From the NCBI GenBank assembly GCA_002917075.1, contig NTMA01000092.1, positions 1 to 64,000 on the forward strand: a DNA stretch of 64,000 nt. The letters are read 5' to 3'. The notes below the pieces were generated by a model, which saw nothing but the letters and a program-made list of their open reading frames with translations, had not been told where the DNA came from and did not search any database. A program made the position numbers and the translations under genes. Source of the stretch: Hawksworthiomyces lignivorus. Taxonomy: Eukaryota; Ascomycota; Sordariomycetes; Ophiostomatales; Ophiostomataceae. Below, one piece after another: positions 24,540 to 36,356 of the stretch; within the stretch, counting starts at the first letter, position 1; the number at the start of each line of letters is the position of its first letter.

Positions 24540-25500
24540 TTGGTAGCTGCTTCTTTATCTCGCCTCGCTTTGCACGTTGGCAAGTTGAACTATAGAAGGA
24601 TTTAGCTTCCTTAGCGGCGGATGTTATAAGCTTTGTGCTATTTAGCAATTTTTGATTCTACAAAATTAGAAGAGCCATTTCTCATATGTCGCATGGCATG
24701 ATCTTCCGCTGGATTTATGAATATGGCAGTTTTGAGAAGTTTGGGTTGAGAGACGAGTGACTTATTGAAGCAACTGCATCGATGCTGTGTGCAGCACCTC
24801 CACGTTCTTGGAACAACCTACTCGAGATATCGAGGTCCATGCATTTAATGTGATATTTAAATTCTTTTTCTTCCTCAGGAAGTTGAGATGCTTATACTGA
24901 CACCGTCATCCTAAAACGTTATAAATTCACTTTCATTCAAAAGCTTCAAGTGCCTCGCTCTTAGGCGTTGCTGGCTCCCCGAGAAAGTACGATGGCTGCT
25001 GCGTCTTTTTAATGGTCCATTTGTGAGAATGATTCTTCTTGCTCTCCTTGATACTCCCGTTGGGCACTTTGCCATAGCATCTGGGCATCATGCCATCGAA
25101 GTTTTAGCAAAGTGAGGCGCTTCTCCTAGAGGACGACTGGATGGTGTGTAATGCCTCTTCTCAACAACGGTAGAGAATGTGCGTTTTGTGCTTATACATA
25201 GGCGACCAGTAAACCCGAGCACCAAAATGCAGCAGCTGTCTTTTCACTTCTTACTTTATGCTCTTTGGCACCAAAAAATCACCTCACCAGCTCTTAAAAT
25301 GATTGATTTTTCTTGAAAATAGTTTCTGTATTTCTTCGTCGAGAGCCTGCTTGCGAGTATAGCTGTCTCCAACAGTGCTATGCAGCCATCTGTGCGTGGG
25401 GGACAGACCAACGACCCAGACTTGGGAAAAGGGAGGGCCTGGCCGAAATAGCACCGTCGTCAGAACGGATCAAGTCTCTGTTTGGCTGCTAAGAATTCTC
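24540..25500. pseudogene. Possible decayed coding sequence, identity unclear
   Basis: AT-richer than its surroundings. On the minus strand a stop-free run of 61 codons (25287-25469, no ATG) leads into further coding-like stretches separated by single TAA, TAG and TGA codons. On the plus strand around 25065-25200 a fragment resembles an ankyrin repeat (ASGHHAIEVL, then a stop, then GASPRGRLDG, then ENVRFVLIH). Scattered stops at positions where Gln or Arg codons could have stood would fit C-to-T mutation of the kind made by RIP. The length of each run is not beyond chance in AT-rich DNA, so this is a weak call. Confidence 0.25.
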
Positions 25501-25847
25501 TAATTACAAACCGACGGTGATGCAGTATCCAGCCCTTGCGTCACTATGTACATGAGGCCAATTACTGTGCCATACACTGTGCATACACTGTCTTGCACTG
25601 TAGATCTTCTCTGTCGCTAGCTGCTGCTCTGAAAAGCCTGCTGGGCGTTGAAGACCAGCTTTGCATTCATTAAGAGCAACAGTTGCGAAAGGACTCTTTT
25701 TGAATTAGAGTTTGACGCCTCATCGACGAATCAGAAATTGTATTTTCTTAAAAGGTCTTGTTCACACGACTTATCCAACCGCTTCAGAGAGTATTCTCAC
25801 GCGAATGAGAACTGCTCTCAAGCATCAGAGCCGGAATCACATTCAAA

Positions 25848-26910
25848 ATGAGTCGAAGGAAGATCGCCGAGCTGGACACTCCCTTCTCCAGTGTTGAATG
25901 GTAAGTCTAGCACCCTCGTTATACTTTTTGCTTCCCAGTGCGCACGGCTGATCCGATTGTAGGCCACCTATCTCACAAGAAGATCAAGATACCATCTTAG
26001 AGCTTCTCTGCACGTCAGTATTCTATCTACCGCTCTTATATATGTATACATATATACATATATATTCGCATAAGCACATGTGCGTGTCGGGCCATGATAC
26101 TAAGATGTTCGTTTCTATAGACTTCTTGCTCCGATTGGCCACCATCGTCGCGACCATGTCCCGGCATCCCAGGGTAAGCGAAGTAGGAGGCGACTACAGC
26201 AGGCAAAGGACTCTGGGGAAGAGGGCCCCAAGGCATCCGATGCAACAAAAGCTCCAAAGACACCAGGAACACCGTCATCATCGGCAGCAACCAGGGATGC
26301 CCCAGTCAGTCACCCCGATGTTCCACCACCTCCAGAGCTCATCCGCTATGTTGATGTGGGCCTCGCCAGCATCACGCGGGAATTAGCAAACTACGGCCCG
26401 GCTGCGGCAAAGGCGTCAGACACAGAGGTTCTTGCCGCATCTTCTTCAGATGTGGCACCATCTCCAGCTCCATATTCAGCTGTCTTCGTCGTCCGCTCCG
26501 CTCACCCGTCTGTTTTCTATTCTCATTTTCCCCAGATGGTCGCCGTAGCATCCGCTCATCTGGCTCAGGCCCAACCTGCCTCCCCCTCTCCTTCGCTACC
26601 CATCCGCCTTATCGGCTTCTCCCGTGCCTGTGAGGACCAGTTGAGCGCCAGTCTCGGTATTCCCCGTGTATCGAGCATTGCTCTCCGCGCGGGTGCGCCG
26701 CAGGCCCAAGGCCTGCTCGAATTCTTAGGAGAAAAGGTGCCGCCTGTCGACGTGCGGTGGCTGGACGAGGCACAAGTGGGCTTGTATCGCCCAACAAAGA
26801 TCCACACCGCAGATGTCCCTGTTGGGCGGCCAAGAAAGGAGGCCCGGCAAGCTGCAAAAGACGTTGCGGCAAAGGGAAAGAAGGAAGGTGGAGGGAAAAA
26901 ATCAAAATAG
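25848..26910 (+). CDS. POP3: RNase P/MRP subunit POP3
   Basis: Protein subunit of the nuclear ribonucleases P (pre-tRNA 5' processing) and MRP (pre-rRNA cleavage at A3). Three exons: 25848-25900, 25963-26013 and 26121-26910, giving 297 residues; the introns are 62 and 107 bp with GTAAGT/TAG and GTCAGT/TAG ends. The spliced N-terminus reads through LDTPFSSVEWPPISQEDQ and LELLCTLLAPIGHHRRDH, the conserved fungal Pop3 signature, followed by a basic KRSRRR patch. The middle (about 60-95) is Ala/Pro/Ser-rich linker. The core (about 96-265) contains a mixed alpha/beta region (AVFVVRSAHPSVFYSHFPQM, then RLIGFSRACEDQLSASLGI), consistent with the L7Ae-like fold proposed for Pop3. The C-terminus is Lys-rich, suited to RNA binding. 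It is divergent from the deubiquitinase. Confidence 0.85.
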
Positions 26911-27657
26911 GAATGGTACATACGGTGACAGGTCGTTCATATATAAACGGTTACTCAAGCCATATATTCCTTCACTTATGAACGTTCGTTTGCCAAATAA
27001 TGCAGTCTACGGCATCTCAGCAGAGTCATCTATTGCCGTATATTTGCCGAGACATCTCTCAACCATTTACCTTTTCTTTACCTTTGCTCAGTGTGTTGTG
27101 ACGTATTGTCTCATCTCTCATCCGTTTGTCTCCATATCAACTATTTTGTGTGCCTGTAACCGCCCATAATAATCTTGAAGAGACGTTCATTTGTATTTTT
27201 TTCAGCTCCTGTAGATACACAAACTTTTACTACCTAGTTGTATACAAAATTAGCAGAGCTGTCTCTGGAGCAAGGAGGACGAATTCCACCATAGAAGCTT
27301 CTTTCCTCAAGAACACAAAGGCAACTGCCACTAGACTTTGCCAGCTGTCACAGTACCTTCCTTTTCTGGTTTCTTATGTCAACCGTCTCATCAACCTCGC
27401 CTCTTCCTTTTCGGGTAATACAGAGCAGCTCCAAGAACGCAATTGATTGTTTCCTTTCTTCTTTGTCTTTCTACGCGAAGCTTCACCGTTTCATTGCCTC
27501 TCTTCCCATTGTCTATATCGATATCGTCTCTCTCTAAGCTTCAAGTCCTGGAAAAGAATTGGGTCTCGTTTAAAATCATTTTTCTCGTCTTTTGTACTCT
27601 CATCTCATCGCCCCATATTACGTTCTTGGGCTTACACCCTCCCTCGTTCGCTCCATC
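26911..27657. other. Intergenic region between POP3 and the unrecognised gene
   Basis: 747 bp. The first part is AT-rich and probably the POP3 3' UTR. The last about 250 bp is pyrimidine-rich (CTCTCTC and TTCCTTTC patches), the usual look of a promoter and 5' leader in this window. No gene seen. Confidence 0.55.
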
Positions 27658-29286
27658 ATGGGCTTTACAGCAGAGCAGCTGGCAATAGCAAAGCAGCTGC
27701 AGGACAGCTTCCGTAGCACTGGGACATTTCGATCCCAGTCAGCTACCTCTCTAACCGGCCATTTGCAGACGACAGCCCAATCAGTACCAGAGGTAGTGAA
27801 TCGCTCCCAGAAGACAGCAGCACCCGTTCGGCGGCCGGCTTCCACAGCGACTACAGCCCAGCCCATCAGAGCCGAGCCAGCGGCCGCGAGCCGCTCTAGA
27901 AGTGGCCTGATCCGTCCTTTACCGGCTAGAGGTGTGTTTCACTCGTTGCTTTTTGTGTTTATTAGTTTATCTGATAGTTCATGGAATTATCTTGTCTCTA
28001 GACTACTTATAGCTATAAATCTTGTTTCTCTATCATCTTTCTTCTGTCTTGCTTTCCGGATACCTAATAGGATAATTCTCGTACTGATCTTTCGTCTATG
28101 CTCTACAGTCACTACTACACGTCCTCTGGTGCCGGATAAGGCAAAAGTGCCTCCAAACACCACTACTACTATTTCCCCTACTTCTATTTCTCCAGCCTCT
28201 TCTCTACCCTCGGTTAAGCTTCAGAAGCAAGTTACCATTCCTTCCGCTACACCCGAGGAATTTAAGGACGCCTCAGTTGTGGCAGCAAAAGAAAGCACCA
28301 GTTCCGACAAAGACACTTTGGAACTGAAAACCACAATTCTTGTCAAAGGAGAGAATACGGTCAGCAAGTCCTCTACTAACGGAGATGGCTGGACGCCAGT
28401 CGTATCGTATTACAACGAGGAGCATAGGACACCGGGGCTTCCTTCGACTAGAGGCGCTGTACTGAGCAACTCCAAGCCTTCGTTTTCGGCTGCAAGCACT
28501 TTTCTCATTGCTAGTTCGGCTCGCCCTACAAGTGAGACTCTAACAAGTCTGCGTAAGTAAAACTCAGAAGGCGCATTGAACACCCGGGCTGTATCTCTGA
28601 CTCTCTTTCAGTCCCAGAGCAACACCATCGTCAGGTTGACCATTCTTCTGCAACGTCTACACAGGCAAAAAACGAGGCTTTGTTAAATAATAGAAACCAC
28701 ACAGGGCTCCTTATTGACATCGACAGTTACAGTGCCGTGGGCGTTCATCAACTGGACTATGCCGAAAACAAAGTAACAGGGCATACATCTCGCAATGGAG
28801 TTCTTTTAGCCGATGCATTTTGTGATCCAGAGACTTTTGATCATCCATCTATGAGGCCAAATATCGGTCAGTTGTCCACTAATAAGGTCGTTAAACCCAT
28901 CAAAGCCCCGAAAGTTGTCTTAGAAGCCTTGGATATCAATGAAAAGGGGAAACCTGTCTTGTGGAACTACTCAGATGAGTCGCCCAAGGTCCGCGAGGTC
29001 AATGAAGAAGAAACCAAGCAACCCTCTCCGTTGCCGTCACCAAATCCATCTGACGAGAAACCTTGGATTCGTCCTTGGTATCCCAGTCGACAGCCAATGA
29101 AGGCTCAAGGGCTAGATACTAGCTCAGGACATATAGACATGAACTCAGGGTATGGCCTTATAGTTTTGGTGACCCGTTGCTTCTTTATATTTAGTGTCTT
29201 TAAACTAAAGTGATCGTCATAGCCATGTGCCACCTGCGGCTCCCCGTCCAGTCATTGGTCTACGAGGTTCTCGTCACAACTGCTAG
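27658..29286 (+). CDS. Unrecognised four-exon gene
   Basis: I do not recognise this protein. Model: exons 27658-27931, 28109-28552, 28612-29149 and 29211-29286, giving 443 residues. Splice ends are GTGTGT/CAG, GTAAGT/CAG and GTATGG/AAG, and frames join cleanly at all three junctions. The N-terminus (MGFTAEQLAIAKQLQDSF) is helical. Residues about 25-200 are Ser/Thr/Pro/Ala-rich and probably disordered. Short, more structured segments follow: GWTPVVSYYNEEHRTPG in exon 2; GLLIDIDSYSAVGVHQLDY and KAPKVVLEALDINEKGKPVL in exon 3; and WIRPWYPSRQP near the end. The tail reads PVIGLRGSRHNC. The first intron (177 nt) is a multiple of three and stop-free, so retention cannot be excluded. No signal peptide or membrane span. 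It could be a lineage-restricted regulatory protein; no function is proposed. Confidence 0.65.
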
Positions 29287-30105
29287 AAGGGCTCTACATC
29301 GTTCAAGCAGATAGCAGAAGGCCTAACAAAAGTCATAGCATATGGAATTGCAAGACTGAATTTAATAGTCCAAGGTAACAATGATAAATGCAGTGTTATT
29401 ATGAAGAGGATAGGAATTCAGCAGGGCTGTCATCTTCGGTTCCTTCTTAACTTCAAGATACCTCCCTGAGCTGAGAAAAGTCATCTGAGAAGTGGAAAAA
29501 AATTCATTACGAGACAGAAAGTGAGACTAGAATGCTTGCCCGGCAAGTATGAGGCAGGCATAGCAGTTTCTGGCCTCTTCCCACCAGCATCTTCTGTATT
29601 GTTGCAATCTTTCGTATATCTTGCTCTGTGTCTCTCTTCAACAATACGACATCCATTGTTCTTGGAGTTTTAATCTTGTTTGCTATTATTGTTCTTCTAA
29701 TTGAACAAAGTTACTTCGATGGAATGACTAGCAGAAATCAAAAGGCAAACTTCCTGATAGCGTCTGCGCACTAGATACGGTCTTCAATGAGTTGTGGAAC
29801 CGTATGAGATGCTATGGAATGAGATGCAGGCCAGTCTCTACTTGAGCTTGACAAATGACCGTGCCAGGAGAAAATGACTATTCAAAGCATTATAAACATT
29901 TCCTTTTATTGCTTGACCTACATGTTATACCGCAACTCCCATAACAAAGAAAAAAATCGGAGGCCATACGGGGTCACTTCCTTTATTTTATACACGTTCC
30001 TGTTTCTGCTGATTGAAATTCGCTTCTCCTCTTTCTCCCAATATGCGACTTCTAATGCCTGCGTCCACTTCGTATCCAGCTTCCCTCTGTCCCTTTCTTC
30101 TTTTT
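29287..30105. other. Convergent intergenic region
   Basis: 819 bp between the stops of the unrecognised gene (+) and UTP10 (-). It is AT-rich, with TTTT/AAAA runs and no sustained coding frame. It probably holds two 3' UTRs. Confidence 0.55.
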
Positions 30106-33100
30106 TTATTGCAGCATGGCGTCTAGACTCTCGCCCAGTACCTCCTCGATCTTGTTGATCCACCGGTTCGTCTCCCGGTCGATGGCCTCGTCGCTGACCT
30201 CCTGCAGATCGCTGATTACTGGCAGCATCTCTGGCAGCATTGCTAGCCACTCCTCGCCCACCTCCTCTGCTAGTGCTTGCTGGCACCGCACCACAGCCAC
30301 CCGCTCTTCTGCCGCGCCGGGGCCCTCGCGCTGCTGCAGCCGCTTCAGGAGCAGGCCGTTGAGCGTCTTCTGGTGGTCGGCCGCGTGCGCCGCCTTGGCC
30401 AGCTGCACGACAGCCGGAATTAGCCGTTCGCTCACCAGCTCCGCGGCCCCGCTGCTGCGCAGGTCGCGCGCCTTGGCGAATTGCTCCACCAGAGCCGGCG
30501 CCACCACCTCGAAGTGTGCGGGCACCTGCCAGAAGCCGCTGCCGCCACTGGCCTGCTGTGCGCCGGACGAATTTTGCGCGGCCTCGTCGTGCGTAAACGC
30601 CGCCGTCAGCGTCTGCAGGACACGCGCCCACAGTACGCGGTCGTCGGCACTGCTGCCCAAGCGGGCGGCCCGCAGCGCTGCCGCTGCACCGTCCACAATG
30701 TAGGCGGCGTACGTGGTCACGGCCGCGCCCAGGCGATCGAAGAATAGCAGCAGGAAGCCGTAGACACTCTGCCGGCGCAGGCAGCGGCCCAGCACGTCCA
30801 GCTGGGGCAGGCCGTTGTCGCACCATTGCATCCAGTCGGCGAAGACGGAGCGGAAGGCCGCGTCGTTGAGCTTGAAGACCATGTGCAGCGCCGCCGTGTT
30901 GACGGCGGACTCGATCTCGCCCAGCCGCGCCTCGGCAGTGGCAGTAGTGCCGTTGCCGCTGCCGACGCGGTATTCGCGGCGCAGGTCGAACGCGTTCTGG
31001 AACGTGGCCGACAGCGACGGCAGGTTATTGACGATGACCGACTTGCCGTGCTGGTCGATTGTGGCGGTCAGGATCTGGACAAATTCCAGAGCGGCCTATT
31101 TCAGATAAAAGTTAGTGAGATTGTCGCCAAAAGTAAGACAAAAAGGGGAGAGAAGACGTACCGTCTGGCCGGCCCGCACTGCGCTCGGCCAGTTGCGGCG
31201 CAGTACGTCGAACATGACCTTGGCCTCCACCTGCTTGGCCAGGAGCTGCAGGCAGTGTACGCGGCTCGAGTTGGCCTCGTCGTCGTCGTCGTCGTCGAGT
31301 CCAGCCTCTGCCGAGGCGAAGGAGCTGACAAAGAGCCGGTCCAGATGCGCGCCCGTCAGCATGAAGGGCAGATGCTGGGCCAGCGCCATGACGAAGGAGT
31401 ACACCGCATTGTGAAGCGCCACGTCCGTCTCGCCGCCGCTGCCCTGGGCCTGCAGGCTCTCCTGGAGATAGGCCAGGGCCCGGGGGATAGCGATGGGGAG
31501 GACCGGCACAATGGCGTCCTGCAGCACATCGACCAGCGACGCCAGGCACAACAGGGCCATGACGCGCAGGCGGCGGTCTGTCTGGCCGAGGCAGGCGTCG
31601 CTCGCAATGGCGGCGGCCGCTGCCGAGACGGCCTCGAGGTCGCGCCGGCCGTACCGCTCGGCAATCTTGTCGACACACGTGACCGCCGTGTGCTTGTAGG
31701 CGATGTCCCGCGAGTCGCGGATAACGGCCGTCAGCTGCGGCAGGAAGGCCAGCAGCGCGGCGCGCGACCGGGCGCCGGATCGGCTGCCTGTGCCGCTGCC
31801 CTCCTCGTCCACGCGCATCTCGAGTGCCCGCAGTACCTTGGCGCGGACGCTCACGTTGGGCCGGTTCAGCAGGACCTCGACGGCCTTGATAAACTCGCTG
31901 ATCGACTGCAGGTTGAGCAGCTGCGCCAGGGCGTCGCCGCAGCGGCTGTGCAGCACCAGCAGGTGCTTCTTCTCGGCGGGTGCGGCGGCCGCCTTGACCG
32001 TGTCGGCGAGCGTCAGGATGTCCTCTAGAAGCTGCACGTACAGCTCTCGGATCTTGGCCGACTGCATATCGTCGTCCGCCTCGTCCAGGCGCGAGATCTC
32101 GTCTTTGAGGCGGCGGTTCGCCAGCAGCTGGGGCAGCAGCGTCAGCGCCTTGGCGGCCGACCGCTGCAGGTCCGGCTCGCCGCTGCCGTTGCTGTCGTCC
32201 TCCTTCTTGCCCAGAAGCGTGGCCGAGAGGGCGGGCTTGGGCTTGAAGATGTCGCCCACTAGGTCTACGAACTTGATAAGGGACTGCAGCTGCACTTCGA
32301 CAGGGAAGGTGCCGATGAGGTTGGTCAGGAAGGCGCTGGTGCTATCGGTGGTGCCGTAGCGGTCGGCGAACATGGCCAGGATGGCAAAGAGGAAGTCGTC
32401 GGGGCCGAGATTCTCAATGAGCGAGACGAAGAGGTCGTGCCGGCGGTGCGAGGGGATGTGCTCGTAGGCGGTGACGAAGCTGGACAGCAGATCGGAGGCG
32501 CTGGCGACCACGTTGCGCTTGCCCTTCTTGAAGGTGTCGATGAGCGGCGGGATCACCTCGCGGATGGTCTGGTTCACCACATGGGCCGAGTACTCGTCGC
32601 TCTGACGCAGCACCGAGGTGCCCATCAACGTGAAGATGGGCATCACGCTGTGCAGGACGACGTCGGGTGCCGTCTTGGCCAGGCTGGCGACGAGCAGCAG
32701 CGCCGTGTTCTGGACGGCGGGGCTCGACGACTTGTGGATGCAGTTGACCAGGACGTCGCCGTGGCCCACGGTGGTGTCGATCTTGAGGTTCTTGTTGCTC
32801 TGGTAGGCGGGCATCATGGCCAGCAGGCAGCTAAGGACAACGTTCTGCAGGTAGCCCAGCTCGGAGCCGATGTAGGACCGCAGGATCTGGAGGTCGGAGA
32901 GCACGACAAAGAGGCCGGGCAGCAGAGCGGGGTGCTCGGCCGGGTTGGATCCCTGGATCAGCTGCAGGATGAACGTGGCCCGGTTCAGCAGCGACTTGAG
33001 CTCGCTGCTGGCCTGGACCTTCTGGCCGCGGTTGTGCTCCGACGAGCTCGTCCGGCGCCTCTTGTTCGGCGGCGCGTCGGTGGCCATCTTGGCCATGTGC

Positions 33101-35865
33101 TGCAGCGAGTCCAGGAAGTCGGACAGGATCTGGGTGCTGAGGTCCACGTCCTGCAAGAAGTCGGACGCCTCTTCAGCCACAAAATCGAGCTCGTCTGCGG
33201 TCGCCGCTGGCGCGGCCGGCTTCTGCACCTGCTCCAGCATAAACTGGGCCGTGACGTTCTTGAAGTCCTCCTTCATGACGGGCCACATCTTGCGTATCCT
33301 CTGGAATGCACAGCTCACCAGGTTCCTGCGTGTCTGGCCCTGGGGGCCTTTGATGATACCAAAGAGGCACTCCAGGCCGTCGGAGTCGTTGGGGATAACG
33401 ATATCCACGCTGAAAGAATCGGCGACACCCTCGTCCAGGGCCTCGGCTGCGACGAGCTTTTTGGCATCCTCGGGGCTGAGAGCTGCCCAGGCCGCCAGGA
33501 GGGGAAGCAGCAGCTGCGTGCGTGTTGTGCCTGACACGCCGCGGACTTCGTTCAGCGTCGTCAGCAGGCGCATTTTAGTGGCCAACAGCGGGGTGTGGAC
33601 CGTATGGCTAGCAAGGAAATTTAGGATCGCGAGCCGTACGCCGTGCGACAGCCGCGTGGTCTCGCTGCCGCTTGGCGCATCGGACTTGCTCGACTTGTCG
33701 AGAGCATCGGCAAGGACGGCGGAGAGGTGCTCTTCGTGGAGGATGGACTCGTTCAGGGAGCCTGAGACAATAGCGAACAGGCTGTCGCGGGCATCGGCCG
33801 GCAGCCATGCCAGGGTGCTCTGCTTCTCGTACAGGTTCGCGGAACCCCAGCGGTTCTTGTTCGATTCCTTGGCCCCCTTTTGCGGCGACACCTTCTTGAG
33901 CTCAGACAGTAGGTTCGCCGCAGCCCGGCGAACCTTCTTGGCTGGGTCGCTCAGGGCAGCAATGCAGTAGGGCAGGATTGCCTGGAAGTCGACCCCGGCG
34001 CAGTCGTCCAGGCCCAGCCTCTTAGTGGCCATATCCAGGGTGGCCACGCGGGCGAGCGTAGGATACGGCCCAGACCAGACGCTGATGCAGAAGGTGAAGT
34101 AGAAGCAGTCGGACACAGCGCTGGCGCGTCCCAGGAGCGGCGCCGTGTCCAGCTTCTCGAGCTCAGCCTTATCGTAGGCGGCCGCAGCAAGGAAGAGCTG
34201 GCAGAACTGCTCAAATACGCCGTTTGCGCCCACGGAGAGGCAAGAAGACGGCCGAGGCAGGTCGGACAGCCGCTGTATTGTCGCATCCAAGTCCTTCTGG
34301 GTGATGGAGCTAGACGCTTCTCCTGCGCCATCGTTCATAGCGCTATCTTCCTGGGCGGCCGCCTCAAGCAGAAGCTTGGGCCGGAGGGGAGCGTCGAGCT
34401 TCAGCTCGAGCTCTTCAATGTCAAAGTCGACGTCTTCGATGACTTTCCGGATGACGTCGCCGCCAGCATGCGACGGCGCCTGAGACAAGACGACGAGGGC
34501 GGAGCCGAGCTCCTTGCGCACGCTTCCTTCGGGGTCCGTCTCGTCTGTAATGCCGTGGGCGGCGAGAAGAAGCGACTTGAAGGCGACCACGAGCTGCTTC
34601 TCCTGGAGGACGCCGCCCATGAGGATGGACTTGATGATGGGAATGCTGCGCGCCGCAGCCTTCTTGGCCAGGCGGTCCGTCAGGGCCAGCACGAGGCCGT
34701 TTGCCAGCTTGTCGATGCGCCGCTGCTTGCCAATCTCGACGAGAAGCAGGGGCAGGTCGTGCACTTTGAGAACGGCCTTGGCCACCTTTCGAGACAGCTG
34801 CTTGGCAGAACGCTGCTGGGCGAGAATCGAGAGGCACACGAGGCCCGGCTTGGCCGTCTCGGCCGTCCAGCCGTGGACGATCTGCTCCATGAAGGCGGAG
34901 ATGGCCAGGTCGCTGAGGTTTGCCTTTGCAGCAAAGACGGACACGGCCATGTAGGCGGCGACCTGGATACCCGGCACGGTCTTGATGACCAGCGCCTCAC
35001 CGAGGACAGGGCCGATTTTTTGAAGGACGGTCTGGTCGTGATCGACCTGGACGCTCTTGCGGCCCGACTTGAGGCTGTCGAGCATGCCGCTGATGGCCTC
35101 GGTCATGACGCCGCCCCAGAAGGTGATCAGGCCGGGATACTGCTGCTGGGCTCTGCAGGCGTCGAGCGTGTAGGAGGAGATGGTGGTCATCAGCTCAAAG
35201 TGGTGCGTCGCATGCTGCACGATGGCGGCGCGGGGCGGCGCCGTCAGGGAGCGGATGTAGGGGCTGAGGAAGCGGTACTCGTGCGGCAGGTTGGCGGGCA
35301 GGATGGACATGAGCGTCACGAACGCTGGGATGGAGTGGTATGGAAGAAAGGTCGTGAGCAGGGCTACAGTGTTGAACTCGTGAATGCTATCGACATCGAG
35401 AGGAGTCAGTCAGGCTGCCGCCAACCTTATTGCAAAACCAAAAAAAAAAAAAAGAAGAAGAAAATCAAGAAAGAGAGGCGCCACTCACCGAAATCGCCGG
35501 ATCAACCATTCAATTGACTTGACGGCAGGCATCAGGCGCAGCTTGCCTCCGCTGAGCCGCAGAAAGGACTCAATCTTGCGGTCGAGCTCCTTGTTCTCGG
35601 CCTCGTTCAGCTGCGTGCGGTCTTGGTCCTGGCTCAGCTCGCTGAAGAGCGTGCTGCCAAAGGGGACGAACCGCTCGTCAAGCTGGCACAGCTCGTCGAA
35701 GCCGTCGCGGCATATCGTATACACGGACTGGAAGCTCTGGGCGGCGGCGACGCGGGGCTCAAAGATGAGCGACTTGGAGTGGGCGGCCTTCTGCGCCTTG
35801 ACGTCCAGCGAGATCTTGGACTTGGCGGCGATCTGCGCCAACTGCGCGGCGAGGGACGACGCCAT
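30106..35865 (-). CDS. UTP10: U3 snoRNP / SSU processome component UTP10 (HEATR1 homologue)
   Basis: Large HEAT-repeat protein of the t-UTP subcomplex, needed for pre-18S rRNA processing and for optimal rDNA transcription; nucleolar. Three exons: 35489-35865, 31162-35386 and 30106-31095, giving 1,863 residues, the size usual for fungal UTP10. Introns are 102 bp (GTGAGT/TAG) and 66 bp (GTACGT/TAG). The N-terminus reads MASSLAAQLAQIAAKSKISL and continues with KAAHSKSLIFEPRVAA, the conserved opening of the family. The join at the first intron gives RRFR-IHEFN, also conserved. The middle is helical repeats. The C-terminal 330 residues, including the last exon (AALEFVQILT, later VFKLNDAAFRSVFADWMQW), match the BP28/Utp10 C-terminal domain. 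It is divergently transcribed from NOC3 across 491 bp, which suggests shared control of two ribosome-assembly genes. Confidence 0.95.
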
Positions 35866-36356
35866 CGTCAGCGTGTTTTTCCTTCCCCAATAGAACCAGG
35901 TCTGTATGCCGCGGATGCTGAAGACTATCGGCAGCAGATGTCGACCTTGAGGTATGGGAGAGAGTTTTTTTGGGGGGAGGTGTCGTCTCGACGAGGTGTG
36001 AATTGCGAGACGGCTTTGCGGTGGTAAATTTTGGACGACTTCTTTTTTTCTTCTTTTTTTCTTTTCTTTTTTTTAATTCACTTTTTGGACGGCATAAACT
36101 TTTTTTTGGGCGGGACTACCGATAACGAGCTTTAGCCAATAATATCTCTGCGATATGAGTAGCCCCATAATTTTCCTTAGTATAATTCTGACTAAGCCAT
36201 ACATTTCACTAATTTTTTTAAGACGATAAGACGATAACCAAAAAAAAAAAGGAAAAAAAGAAAAAAAAGAGAAGAGAAGAGAAGCACGAAAGAAAAGGGA
36301 ACAAAAAGTCTTGCCAACATACATGCCTGACTTTTGAACGGCATCATCCGCCAGCC
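35866..36356. promoter_or_regulatory. Bidirectional UTP10/NOC3 promoter with poly(dA:dT) tracts
   Basis: 491 bp between the two start codons. It carries a T-rich tract (about 36039-36074), an A-rich tract (about 36239-36287), a CCAAT box (36136-36140) and a sequence GCGATATGAG near 36150 that resembles, but does not match, the yeast PAC element GCGATGAG. Poly(dA:dT) tracts are known to exclude nucleosomes in ribosome-biogenesis promoters. That this stretch drives both genes is inferred from position. Confidence 0.6.

Larger units (their letters stand above)
22592..25847. other. Divergent intergenic region between the deubiquitinase and POP3
   Basis: 3.3 kb with no supported gene. It contains a short tandem repeat (22775-22814), AG-rich tracts (22940-24000) and an AT-richer stretch (about 24500-25500) in which fragments of coding-like sequence appear with in-frame stops. 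The two ends should carry the promoters of the flanking divergent genes. Confidence 0.5.
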
